Part shown: piece after piece, positions 6,891-14,262 of the stretch
How the letters are laid out: every line of letters starts with the position of its first letter
Numbering within the stretch: position 1 is the stretch's first letter
Assembly: GCA_036522495.1 (NCBI GenBank)
Contig: DATDFS010000073.1
Span: 1-16,520 of the forward strand
Direction of reading: 5' to 3'
Length of the DNA stretch: 16,520 nucleotides
Source: Nitrososphaera_A sp036522495
GTDB taxonomy: Archaea; Thermoproteota; Nitrososphaeria; Nitrososphaerales; Nitrososphaeraceae
Position numbers and translations under genes: made by a program
Notes under the pieces: generated by a model
What the model was told of the DNA's origin: nothing
Databases searched by the model: none
What the model saw: the letters and a program-made list of their open reading frames with translations, nothing else

Positions 6891-7715
6891 CTACATTAGT
6901 TTCGTTCCGCATTCTTCACAGAAGGCTGCATTTTCTTGATTTTGATAGCCGCATGAACGGCAACTTACTGATCCTTTGGTGGAAAGAGATGCATTACCCG
7001 TCGTTCCTGTTTTCGGTACTCTGTTACTAAGGAGGACAATGTCTCCAATCTTTGAAATATTATTCCATAATACTTCATCTTCAACACCTGATACATCATC
7101 ATTTTCATTGGCGTTGTCCCGCTCGATCTTGATGCTAATCTGTACTGTTCCTTCAGAGGATCTGCGTAATCCAATTACCTTAACTCTGCCAGCCAATATT
7201 GCTTCGCTATCATAAGCGGGCATACCCACAAGGGATTGGATTGGAACGAATCCAACCTTGCTCGCCAGTTTTGCGGTCCTGTTAATCGAAGATGAAGGGA
7301 GAGTGGGGTCGAGAGCATTTGTACTACCAGACTGCTTCGAAAGGTTAACTGAAGATACTTCAGTCAAAGGCTCAGTGGCAGGTGGAACCGGAGTTTCAAA
7401 TTTTCGATACTGTGCTAGTATATTACCGCATGTTCTACACTTATATTCACCTTTTTCAATGAGCGTCACTCCTTCCCCCAGCTCTTCATGCGGATTTTCA
7501 TAATTTATTGCCGCTGAACCTTCATATTCACTTTCACATTTGTTACAATAATATTTTGAAAATCGATCCTGTTCTAGCCTGCCTACCCCTGCAATAAATA
7601 GTTCAGGTCCACCAAGGTTACCTCTTTTCTGTTCCTCCTCTGTCACTTTTGCGTAAACATAGCCCCCAGAGCCACGCAACTTTTTCTCCTGCAGACCATT
7701 ATCTTCACTCGTCAT
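6891..7715 (-). CDS. Double zinc-ribbon protein with central PRC-barrel-like domain
   Basis: A 274-residue soluble protein. The N-terminal part carries a zinc site with CNKC (Cys57, Cys60) and CRTCG (Cys93, Cys96). A Ser/Thr/Pro-rich linker (about 105-148) follows. Residues 155-230 look like a PRC-barrel: IQSLVGMPAYDSEAILAGRVKVIGL, then LWNNISKIGDIVLL. The C-terminus is a second zinc ribbon with CRSCG (Cys252, Cys255) and CEECG (Cys266, Cys269) of the 'FCxxCG' kind. PRC-barrels often mediate protein-protein or RNA contacts, so an adaptor role is likely, but no specific function is recognised. ATG 7715 follows the TATA-like ATTTTAAATAACTT (about 7743-7756, minus strand). The stop lies two bases from that of the convergent acyl-CoA synthetase. 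Confidence 0.8.
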   Translation of the reverse strand: MTSEDNGLQEKKLRGSGGYVYAKVTEEEQKRGNLGGPELFIAGVGRLEQDRFSKYYCNKCESEYEGSAAINYENPHEELGEGVTLIEKGEYKCRTCGNILAQYRKFETPVPPATEPLTEVSSVNLSKQSGSTNALDPTLPSSSINRTAKLASKVGFVPIQSLVGMPAYDSEAILAGRVKVIGLRRSSEGTVQISIKIERDNANENDDVSGVEDEVLWNNISKIGDIVLLSNRVPKTGTTGNASLSTKGSVSCRSCGYQNQENAAFCEECGTKLM

Positions 7716-7742
7716 GTAATATTCGTACTAGTTGCCTCATAG

Positions 7743-7756
7743 AAGTTATTTAAAAT
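7743..7756 (-). promoter_or_regulatory. TATA box of the zinc-ribbon/PRC-barrel gene
   Basis: On the minus strand ATTTTAAATAACTT lies about 28-41 bases before the ATG at 7715, predicting a leader of roughly 0-12 bases. Confidence 0.5.
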
Positions 7757-7950
7757 ATTCTCTTTCCCTAAATTCCTGTGAAATTTGACTCCAAACCCTC
7801 TCATAACAAAATTCGCAGTGCTGAAATATTTTATGATTCATGCCGTATACCTTATATGTATGTAATTTACAGAAAAGGCAAACAAAAGAAATACGGGAAT
7901 AGCTTAGTATTTAATGAGTACTGGAATCTAAACGTCTTCCGTGCCTTTTG

Positions 7951-7958
7951 TATATAAA
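7951..7958 (+). promoter_or_regulatory. TATA box of the DEAD-box helicase gene
   Basis: TATATAAA at 7951-7958 is a near-consensus archaeal TATA box. It ends only 13 bases before the TTG taken as the helicase start, closer than the usual 25 or so. Transcription would be predicted near 7978-7984, downstream of that TTG, unless the box functions with its left flank (TTTTGTATA, 7946-7954). Confidence 0.5.
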
Positions 7959-7971
7959 GTGAAAAGATAAA

Positions 7972-9267
7972 TTGAAAACGACATTTCAACAGTTAGGACT
8001 TGGATCTGAAATCCTTAGAGCACTCAATGAAAATGGGTTTGAGGCTCCTTTTCCTATTCAAGAGGCAGCTATACCTTTTATTTTGAAGGGTATGGATGTA
8101 ATAGGCCAGGCACACACTGGAACCGGTAAGACAGCAGCTTTTTCGCTTCCACTACTAACTAAGATAAAGTACGACGGTCCAGTACAAGCGCTAATACTTG
8201 TGCCAACAAGAGAACTAGCAGTCCAAGTAACAAGCGAGATCAATAGATTGGCAAAATACACTGGTATCAGAACAGTCTCTGTTTATGGAGGACAAAGTAT
8301 CAACATCCAAAACGATCAGCTAGAAAGGGGAGCACAAATAATAGTTGCAACTCCTGGCAGGTTGATTGATCATATAAAACATGGTTCAATTCAGCTTGAC
8401 AGCGTAAAGTATGTGGTCCTTGATGAAGCGGACAGAATGCTTGATATGGGTTTTATTGATGATATGAAGTTCATACTATTTTACGTAAACGAGGACAGAC
8501 AGACATGTTTGTTCTCTGCAACTATGCCACCAGAGATTTTGAGACTAGCGCAAGAATATATGAAAGACGTTGAGGAAATTAGACTGAATAAAGAAGAATT
8601 AGGCCTTGACACAATAGACCAGTCCTATTTGATAGTACATGAGCGTGAGAAGTTCAAACATCTGTGTTACTTTATCAAAAGCAGGGAGAAGAAGCAGACC
8701 ATTGTTTTTGCTGCCACCAAGCAAAGAACACAAAGGCTTGCTAGCGAACTGAGACAGGAAGGTTTTAAAGCAATCACCATTCACGGCGACCTGTCTCAGA
8801 GACAGAGAGACAATGCAATGTATAGATTCAAAAGAGGAAGCGAGGATATACTTGTAGCTACAGACATTGCAGCACGGGGAATTGATGTTCCAGCAGTGGG
8901 TCATGTAATCAACTACGATATTCCTGAAGATCCACTTATTTACTTTCATAGAATCGGTAGAACTGCCAGAGCTGGAGGAACGGGGAAAGCCATATCCTTG
9001 GTTTCACATGACCGAATGGAAGATTTTGCAAGGATTCTAAAGCAGACAGAACAGCCTATTCGTAAACTAAATGAGGAAATGGGAGTCGAAGTGCATGCCG
9101 CTCGATATCGCTCCCCAGCGGGATACGAGCGTGTACGAGGTTATAACGATAATAACAACGACGTGTATAGAGGCAGACATAGATATGGTTCTGATACATG
9201 GGGAAGTAGGCGCTATAATTACGGTCAAAGGCAAGGCAGTAGCATGAGAAACCATTATCACCGCTAA
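7972..9267 (+). CDS. DEAD-box ATP-dependent RNA helicase
   Basis: A 431-residue superfamily 2 RNA helicase that unwinds RNA or remodels RNA-protein complexes using ATP. The motif set is complete: Q motif region (F5 to PIQ28-30), Walker A AHTGTGKT (47-54), PTREL (78-82), TPGR (near 127-130), DEAD (151-154), SAT (182-184), ATDIAARGID (296-305) and HRIGRTAR (326-333). After about 380 a basic, disordered tail rich in Arg, Tyr, Gly and Asn (RGYNDNNNDVYRGRHRYG and onward) probably binds RNA. TTG at 7972 is the only in-frame start that keeps the Q motif; an in-frame TAA lies just upstream, and the next ATG would remove it. The spacing from the TATA box is unusually short. Likely roles are cold adaptation, ribosome assembly or RNA turnover; which one is not decidable here. 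Confidence 0.95.
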   Translation: MKTTFQQLGLGSEILRALNENGFEAPFPIQEAAIPFILKGMDVIGQAHTGTGKTAAFSLPLLTKIKYDGPVQALILVPTRELAVQVTSEINRLAKYTGIRTVSVYGGQSINIQNDQLERGAQIIVATPGRLIDHIKHGSIQLDSVKYVVLDEADRMLDMGFIDDMKFILFYVNEDRQTCLFSATMPPEILRLAQEYMKDVEEIRLNKEELGLDTIDQSYLIVHEREKFKHLCYFIKSREKKQTIVFAATKQRTQRLASELRQEGFKAITIHGDLSQRQRDNAMYRFKRGSEDILVATDIAARGIDVPAVGHVINYDIPEDPLIYFHRIGRTARAGGTGKAISLVSHDRMEDFARILKQTEQPIRKLNEEMGVEVHAARYRSPAGYERVRGYNDNNNDVYRGRHRYGSDTWGSRRYNYGQRQGSSMRNHYHR

Positions 9268-9461
9268 TTAAAATGGGTTAACGTATGAGGGTCTATAAAT
9301 TAATCATCCAAAGTTATACATGGTCTCTTTTCTGGATGGATTGAAGGTATTCCCTACGAGGAGTGTTATTTCTCGAGTGTTTATGTGCATCCATCCGATT
9401 ATGCAAGATCGATGCGTGAGTAGGTAACTATATATCTAAAAATATCGATCTAATGAGTTAG
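9268..9461. other. Spacer with TFE promoter
   Basis: No gene is seen. A TATA-like CTATATATCT at 9428-9437 precedes the TFE ATG (9462) by about 25-34 bases, fitting an almost leaderless transcript. Confidence 0.45.
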
Positions 9462-9980
9462 ATGCGTTCAGTCGAGTATGAAGACTCTTTTGTTAAAATT
9501 GCAGGCTTGATAGGCGGAGAAGAGTATCACAAGGTTGCCCGTTCTCTTTTAAATTCCGAAGATGCAACCGATGAAGAAATTGCAAGTGCAACTGGTCTCA
9601 GAATTAACATAATAAGAAAAGTTCTTTATGATATGTTTGGTAAGGCTCTAATTACTGGCATAAGGGTCAAAGATGAGAAGAAAGGTTGGTTCGTTTATAG
9701 ATGGCGGGCGAAACAGGATCAGGTGGACAATTTTATTGATAATCAAAAGAAAAAGATCCTTGACAGATTAGAAAAGCGACTGGAATATGAAGAGTCATCG
9801 GAGTTCTATCACTGTGGAAAAAAGGATTGTCCCCGTATCAAGTTTGACTCTGCAGTCGAAGTATTCTTCAAATGCCCTATCTGCAAAGGATCCCTTAACA
9901 TGGTTGATAATGGTAAAGTAAAAGAGGCGCTCCGCTACAAGATAGAACAAATAACTGCAGACGTATCTTCCAGGAAATAA
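9462..9980 (+). CDS. tfe: Transcription factor E (TFE alpha; TFIIE-alpha homologue)
   Basis: A 172-residue archaeal basal transcription factor that helps RNA polymerase open the promoter. Residues about 8-85 form the winged-helix domain (VKIAGLIGGEEYHKVARSLL, DEEIASATGLRINIIRKVLYDMF, GWFVYRWRA). A charged helix follows (about 86-112), then a zinc ribbon with Cys118, Cys123, Cys138 and Cys141. The first knuckle is spaced C-x4-C (CGKKDC) rather than C-x2-C; the second is CPIC. The length and domain order match archaeal TFE. ATG 9462 fits the upstream TATA box. The gene stands alone between the helicase and a membrane protein. Confidence 0.93.
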   Translation: MRSVEYEDSFVKIAGLIGGEEYHKVARSLLNSEDATDEEIASATGLRINIIRKVLYDMFGKALITGIRVKDEKKGWFVYRWRAKQDQVDNFIDNQKKKILDRLEKRLEYEESSEFYHCGKKDCPRIKFDSAVEVFFKCPICKGSLNMVDNGKVKEALRYKIEQITADVSSRK

Positions 9981-10173
9981 ATTATATATATTAGGCAGTT
10001 AGGTTTAAGCAAAGATACGGCTGAAGCTAAATTGGATTAAATAATTTATGGGTATGCTTGAACGTGGAAGGACTAAGCAATATCTTATTAGTCATCTCCA
10101 TCTCAGTTCGTAGAGTCATTTCTCAGATCTCTTGTTAAGCTATATGGTAAACATGAAAACTGGATCCGTGTAA

Positions 10174-10183
10174 TTTTTATATG
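10174..10183 (+). promoter_or_regulatory. TATA box of the four-helix membrane protein gene
   Basis: TTTTTATATG at 10174-10183 lies 27-36 bases before the ATG at 10210, consistent with a leaderless transcript. Confidence 0.5.
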
Positions 10184-10209
10184 CTAGAGATGACAGTAAC
10201 GATCTGTGT

Positions 10210-10764
10210 ATGCATTACCCACGCCTTGAGAAAGAAGAAATAAGGACAAGGAATCTTTTTCTTGCAATTTTTTACTTTTGTGCAGTAGCGATGGCGGCAA
10301 TTACATTCTATGCCCTCTATGTTAGCATAGGAGAATACCTATCCACAGGAAGAATAGTGATTGGCGAAGTACTAGTCAATACTGACTTTCCAGTTCATGG
10401 ACTTGCAAAACTCGTTACATATCTGATGATTGTTACAGTAGTAGGGTGGTATTGTGTTACGAAATTAGGTGGAGATAAGGTAAAAGATATTCCTAAATCA
10501 GTCAAGTCGATCTTGCAACTTATTGTTCTAGCTATAGCTGTAGTGGCACTCTATGAATTCATTTACAATGCCCTTCTATGGAATTCCCTTATTACAGCTG
10601 ATGTAATGAAAGGGATAATCAGGCTGGACAAGATAAATATACCTTATCCCAATCCGAATACACCTTGGAACCTTGTATTTGCAACAAAGATGTCTTTAGC
10701 GGCGCTTCTTATTTCCGCACATGGATTTTACACAATGTCAAAGCCTGGAGCGCGCAGGTTTTGA
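10210..10764 (+). CDS. Four-helix integral membrane protein of unknown function
   Basis: A 184-residue protein with a charged cytoplasmic-looking start (HYPRLEKEEIRTR) and four predicted membrane helices at roughly 15-38, 64-84, 99-122 and 154-176. Between helices 1 and 2 is a loop with STGRIVIGEVLVNTDFPVHG; between 3 and 4 a longer loop ends IPYPNPNTPW. There is no Cys pair, signal peptide or recognised catalytic motif. The ATG at 10210 is preceded by a well-placed TATA box, which supports a real gene. I do not recognise the family; it may be a lineage-specific Nitrososphaeria membrane protein. It resembles ammonia monooxygenase subunits only in size and helix count, and I see no shared motif. 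Confidence 0.75.
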   Translation: MHYPRLEKEEIRTRNLFLAIFYFCAVAMAAITFYALYVSIGEYLSTGRIVIGEVLVNTDFPVHGLAKLVTYLMIVTVVGWYCVTKLGGDKVKDIPKSVKSILQLIVLAIAVVALYEFIYNALLWNSLITADVMKGIIRLDKINIPYPNPNTPWNLVFATKMSLAALLISAHGFYTMSKPGARRF

Positions 10765-11201
10765 CTTCCTTAATATATTGATCAGAATGCAAAAGTGGAC
10801 TTCATCCATCGTATTGACGGCTGTTCCACAGACATTACTGCTGTTTATACCGTAGTACATGCTTTTCTTACCGGATCGCGTTATTATACAAGAAGGTCTA
10901 TTATTGCTGGGAGTTACCACTAGGGGACTCCCATCTTTATCCCTCATTTTTTGTAGCATCTTGAGATGAGGGGGATATAACCATGGTGTAGTTTTAGGTC
11001 ATCGTTTCAGTCAGTACTATCATACTATTTACCGTTGGTCTTACCTGTCTTGTATAAGCTTTTATCATAATGGCTTCGTAAGAGGAAAGCCAAAATTTGC
11101 AGACTGAATTATTTCGATGATACTATCTCCTAAACGACTGACTCCCGCTTCAGAAGGGAGTTAAGGGCTTTTATAGCATTAAGTATTTGACTAGGCTTAA
11201 T
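10765..11201. other. Hairpin-rich gap before the dCMP deaminase
   Basis: No convincing gene in 437 bases. Three inverted repeats stand out: GGGAGT (10909-10914) with ACTCCC (10927-10932); CCCTCAT (10941-10947) with ATGAGGG (10966-10972); and ACTCCC (11141-11146) with GGGAGT (11156-11161). The last lies just left of the dCMP deaminase TATA box. A 73-codon minus-strand frame (10738-10959) overlaps the membrane-protein gene and was not accepted. Confidence 0.4.
11141..11161. promoter_or_regulatory. Inverted repeat abutting the dCMP deaminase promoter
   Basis: ACTCCC and GGGAGT are separated by nine bases and end seven bases before the TATA-like CTTTTATAG (11169-11177). The position, at or just beyond the BRE, suits a regulator's operator. 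The same two hexamers occur in opposite order at 10909-10932. Confidence 0.3.
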
Positions 11202-11696
11202 ATGCAAAGACCAGAATGGGATATTTATTTTATGCTTCAGGCAGAGATCGCAAAGCTCCGTTCAAACTGTCTTACACGGCATATTGGTGCTGTAATTGTA
11301 AAGGATAACAGACAAATAGCAACCGGCTATAATGGTACTCCCACTGGTATTAAGAATTGTTTTGAAGGAGGCTGTCCTAGATGTTTGACTAGAAGTAGAG
11401 GAGAGATCATGTCTGGTGAAAGTTTGGATAGATGTTTATGCACCCATGCAGAGGCAAACGCGATAATGCAATGCGCATTATTTGGAAATGCCGGCAGCAC
11501 AAAACATGCCACTTTATACTCCACGTCTGCTCCATGCATCGAATGCAGCAAGATGGTAATCAGTGTGGGTATCAAACGCATAGTTGTGCTTTCTGATTAT
11601 CCAGAGGATGGAACACAATTGCTCAAGGCTGCAAAGATCGAATTTGTAAAACTAGATCCTAATCTCTTGAGATCTTGGACAACACTCATTATTTAA
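11202..11696 (+). CDS. dCMP deaminase-like zinc enzyme
   Basis: A 164-residue cytidine/deoxycytidylate deaminase-family enzyme, expected to turn dCMP into dUMP for thymidylate synthesis. The catalytic zinc site is clear: HAE (82-84) supplies the zinc ligand and proton shuttle, and PCIEC (111-115) supplies Cys112 and Cys115. Upstream cysteines CFEGGCPRC (53-61) and CLC (78-80) suggest the second structural zinc typical of dCMP deaminases. The N-terminal SNCLTRHIGAVIV is the conserved family opening. I chose ATG 11202 over TTG 11187 because the TATA box at about 11169-11177 predicts transcription near 11200, making ATG leaderless. A ComE-operon-like deaminase of unknown substrate is the alternative. 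Confidence 0.88.
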   Translation: MQRPEWDIYFMLQAEIAKLRSNCLTRHIGAVIVKDNRQIATGYNGTPTGIKNCFEGGCPRCLTRSRGEIMSGESLDRCLCTHAEANAIMQCALFGNAGSTKHATLYSTSAPCIECSKMVISVGIKRIVVLSDYPEDGTQLLKAAKIEFVKLDPNLLRSWTTLII

Positions 11697-11773
11697 GGTC
11701 CATGGACATTGGAAAAAAGGAGGGATAGTGTGTATCCCTTATATGTATGTCATCTAACACATCATTGCCAAAT

Positions 11774-12082
11774 CTATGTTTCCCTGTTTGCAGTAGTCCG
11801 GCCTTCTGGATCATCTTCTGGCTGTATCACATATTTTCTCGCCATAAAGAATAGTAGCACACCAAACAGCGCCAACACTATGGCAAGTCCTTGCGCTCCG
11901 CCATTTGGCACAGCTACAAAATAAGCTATAGAAAATATAATGCATGTTATTGCCTGTAGAGTATATTTAATCGATTCACTTACTTTTTTTTTCTTGGCGA
12001 GGAATCCAAACCCAAAGATTATAGCACTAGGATAGACAGCAAGCAATAGGAATTGATCGATATCTATTCCATTGTGAGTCAA
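11774..12082 (-). CDS. Small three-helix membrane protein, unknown function
   Basis: A 102-residue hydrophobic protein with predicted membrane helices at about 9-28, 38-57 and 63-82, a basic loop (AKKKKVSES) after the first, and a polar acidic tail (QPEDDPEGRTTANRET). It starts with TTG at 12082. A strong TATA-like stretch on the minus strand (AGATATATAATAATATAC, about 12102-12119) lies 20-37 bases upstream, which supports transcription from here and is the main reason for accepting it. No family is recognised. It converges with the dCMP deaminase gene, with about 77 bases between. Confidence 0.6.
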   Translation of the reverse strand: MTHNGIDIDQFLLLAVYPSAIIFGFGFLAKKKKVSESIKYTLQAITCIIFSIAYFVAVPNGGAQGLAIVLALFGVLLFFMARKYVIQPEDDPEGRTTANRET

Positions 12083-12547
12083 TAATGTATGATTATAGAA
12101 AGTATATTATTATATATCTTTCATAATGGCTTTTTGAAGCCATGAAATAAGGTATAAGTTGTTTGTATTCCAATAGTTTAACTTCTTGTAATATCAAAGA
12201 TACCAGGAATGGCTGGTATATCTAATAAGGAAAAGATAACGGAGGACTTTCAAACTTCAGATGTATTTCAATAACGGTATAATAACCTAAAATAGAACAG
12301 GTTTACTCCTACCTTCTAGTATCTGGGATGGTAGTATCTGCATTGTTGCATTTCCGGTCATCCTCCAATATGTAGGAGAAAATATGTGATCGAAGACGTC
12401 ACGATCATTAATAGCAACACAGCAGAATATATCCATCATACTGGAAAGGCCGATTACATCTGATGAATCGTTGGTGTAAATATAAATTGCTACACAAATT
12501 ATAGCTGTAGGATACTATCGTGAATGATAACATAGTATTATTCAATT
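12083..12547. other. Gap with hairpins and an orphan open frame
   Basis: The left edge holds the promoter of the small membrane protein. Perfect hairpins follow: ATGGCTT-TTTG-AAGCCAT (12126-12143), ATACCAG-GAATGG-CTGGTAT (12200-12219) and TGATCG/CGATCA around 12387-12407. TAGTATCTG is directly repeated at 12317-12325 and 12332-12340. On the minus strand, 12287-12514 is open for 75 codons but lacks a start at its beginning. Confidence 0.4.
12287..12514 (-). pseudogene. Possible gene fragment (75-codon open frame without a start)
   Basis: Between TAG at 12515-12517 and TAG at 12287-12289 the minus strand is open. The translation has protein-like composition: it begins YPTAIICVAIYIYTNDSSDV, continues through MMDIFCCVAINDRDVFDHIF and ends with LPSQILEGRSKPVLF. 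Its first Met is about 25 codons in. It is in the same frame as the last part of the neighbouring pseudogene but is separated from it by several stops. No family is recognised. It may be a remnant, or chance openness. Confidence 0.25.
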
Positions 12548-13710
12548 TTAGGTCCATATGCTGGTTACCCCATTATATAAATCTGAAAAAGTTTTATTTG
12601 TAAAGTTAAATCGATCGGATTCGTTATTACTATTATTTGGTAACCAAGATAGCGAAGGATCATCAGGAATGACTGATATGAAGTACAGGCCTATTGATTC
12701 TTCTTGTTGAAACAGGGATACTGATGGCATGACTTCATGAATCTCAAATATTCCAAAAGTTGCTGTTCGTATCGTCTTCAGGAAATCTGCCATCTCTACA
12801 TCTGTGATGGTAGTGTGTCCATCTTAAATAGCCCTGGCAGTCCAGTGATTCTTGCCACATTCATTCGATGTTAGGGTTACCCGGATATACTTCTCTTTGG
12901 AGTATTGAAATATAATTCATTGCTTGGGGTTTTTTGGATTCGCTATTTCAATATGTTCTTCATATGGTTTGATATGTTGATCAATATCACTATGAGGAAT
13001 CTTAGTAGCGCTCAAACAGCAATTCTGCTGATTCCTACTCCACCATTTTACCACCTTGAACATATTTGTCGACGATTCATCAACCATCGCCTTAAACTGC
13101 CATCCTTATCCAGTACTTCTTTATTGGAAGCGATCAATTTGGGATCAGTCTGATGCTTTTGCTCGATTTGTCCAACAGCATTGTGGCCTGTTCCGTCCTT
13201 ATCGAAATGGACCGCTCGTGGTACTGTAAGTAGGCAGCCATCGAAAATTTCACATCTATGGCCAAATACCATCTTTATGTTCAACCGCGATCGAATTAGA
13301 AGAATTATTACTACCATTAAGCAACGATTGCAGGTTAGATTGGGTATTGGGTATAATAGGTTGCGAGGTTCTAGCTAGTCTAGAGCAAATTCGGTTGTCA
13401 TTGCTGTCGAAAGATCTTGGGATGTTGATGACGTAGATAATGCTCTTTTAGTTAAATCCTGACTATTATGATGGCCCGAATAGAATTAATTTCTTTGTTG
13501 GAAGGTATCGCGAAAATTAATGTTCTTCTGAGATCCCTGACCGGGTAAGGAGATTGAATGGTACGTCACTGTTAATCCACCTACAACATAATCAACAAAG
13601 GAAACGACAAAACCATTAACCCTGATGAAGGTTTCTTTACATGTCCTTTGACACTGGATCTTGGCGGAGAACATCCCGCATTCCGTACATGACCAATTTG
13701 GTTTTGACAT
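12548..13710 (-). pseudogene. Decayed gene: C2H2-like zinc-finger protein family, multiple stops and frameshifts
   Basis: Three minus-strand frames join into one ancestral protein of about 385 codons. It starts MSKPNWSCTECGMFSAK (ATG 13710), with a finger-like segment leading to NGFVVSFVDYVVGG. TAA (13486-13488) interrupts, then an NS-rich linker continues through QDLTKRALSTSSTSQDLS. A frameshift near 13375 leads into LLNGSNNSSNSIAVEHKDG; another near 13263 returns to VFGHRCEIFDGCLLTVPRAV and DPKLIASNKEVLDKDG. A third shift near 13100 enters FKAMVDESSTNMFKVVKWW and IANPKNPKQ, then TGA (12917-12919), FQYSKEKYIRVTL and NHWTARAI, TAA (12824-12826), and TDVEMADFLKTIRTATFGIF to YFISVIPDDPSL. From memory this order resembles a Nitrososphaerales C2H2 zinc-finger family. 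The finger's second ligand pair appears lost. Sequencing error is an unlikely cause of so many lesions. Confidence 0.55.
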
Positions 13711-13725
13711 ATTATTGTTCAACAC

Positions 13726-14262
13726 CCAATTCTCTGCGGAAAGGTTAATTTGCTGCGCTGCACTGTGCTATGCTGAGCAATTTTAACATTTTATTAAATA
13801 AGGTTCATAAAGCCCCTTTCATAACATTTTATCTAGAACAGTCGTCGGGGTCTTGTAACTATTCTTTGTATATATGAGGTCTATTGATTATTAAATATCT
13901 CTAGCGATATCGACACTATTTGTGTCGAGCATGTCAATAATGGTTAGTAGTATGCTCCTGAGGAGCCTCTTTACATTGACAGCACAGAATATAATGGGTC
14001 TTATGAATATAACAAAGCTTTTTAATTCAACGAAATAATTGCAACGAACGATAAGTGTGTATAATTCAGCTTCGGTTGTTATAGCAATCCTCGATTCCGG
14101 ACTGTATTAGGCCGCGTCGTGACTTTGGCAAAATGCATATTCGTATTCGCCACTTTGTCGATTTTCAGACGATTCACCTTCATGCAGGTCTCAGATACGA
14201 GATATTTACGATTTCATATTGTCATACATACTTAAACAGTGCCTCATATCTCCAATTTCTTA
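13726..14262. other. Gene-free gap with a structured segment
   Basis: No coding frame is supported over 537 bases. A plus-strand TATA-like GTATATAT lies at 13868-13875, and a cluster of inverted repeats follows at 13910-13981 (separate entry). A T run (CTTTTTAA, about 14017-14024) comes after. The stretch 14041-14262 shows nothing that I can interpret. Confidence 0.4.
13910..13981 (+). ncRNA. Candidate structured small RNA (hairpin cluster)
   Basis: Three pairings occur in 72 bases. TCGACAC-TATTT-GTGTCGA (13910-13928) is a perfect 7-bp hairpin. TGTCAAT (13932-13938) can pair with ATTGACA (13975-13981), enclosing a second perfect hairpin GCTCC-TGA-GGAGC (13954-13966). A TATA-like element about 35-42 bases upstream (13868-13875) and a T-rich stretch about 40 bases downstream could bound a transcript of about 125 bases. 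No known RNA family is recognised. The strand is uncertain because inverted repeats read the same on both strands. Confidence 0.25.

Noticed and set aside
10738..10959. 73-codon minus-strand ORF overlapping the end of the four-helix membrane protein gene
   Set aside because: It overlaps a better-supported gene, has no recognised motif, and its 5' end lies in a hairpin; kept out as likely spurious.
12905..13153. 82-codon plus-strand ORF opposite the pseudogene
   Set aside because: The minus strand gives a coherent set of segments across this region; the plus-strand frame looks like its shadow.
13048..13317. Considered a nucleotidyltransferase (CD-NTase-like) remnant from the 'TDPKLI...FKVVKWW' pattern
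   Set aside because: No catalytic GS...D.D motif is visible, and the surrounding segments fit a zinc-finger-family pseudogene better.
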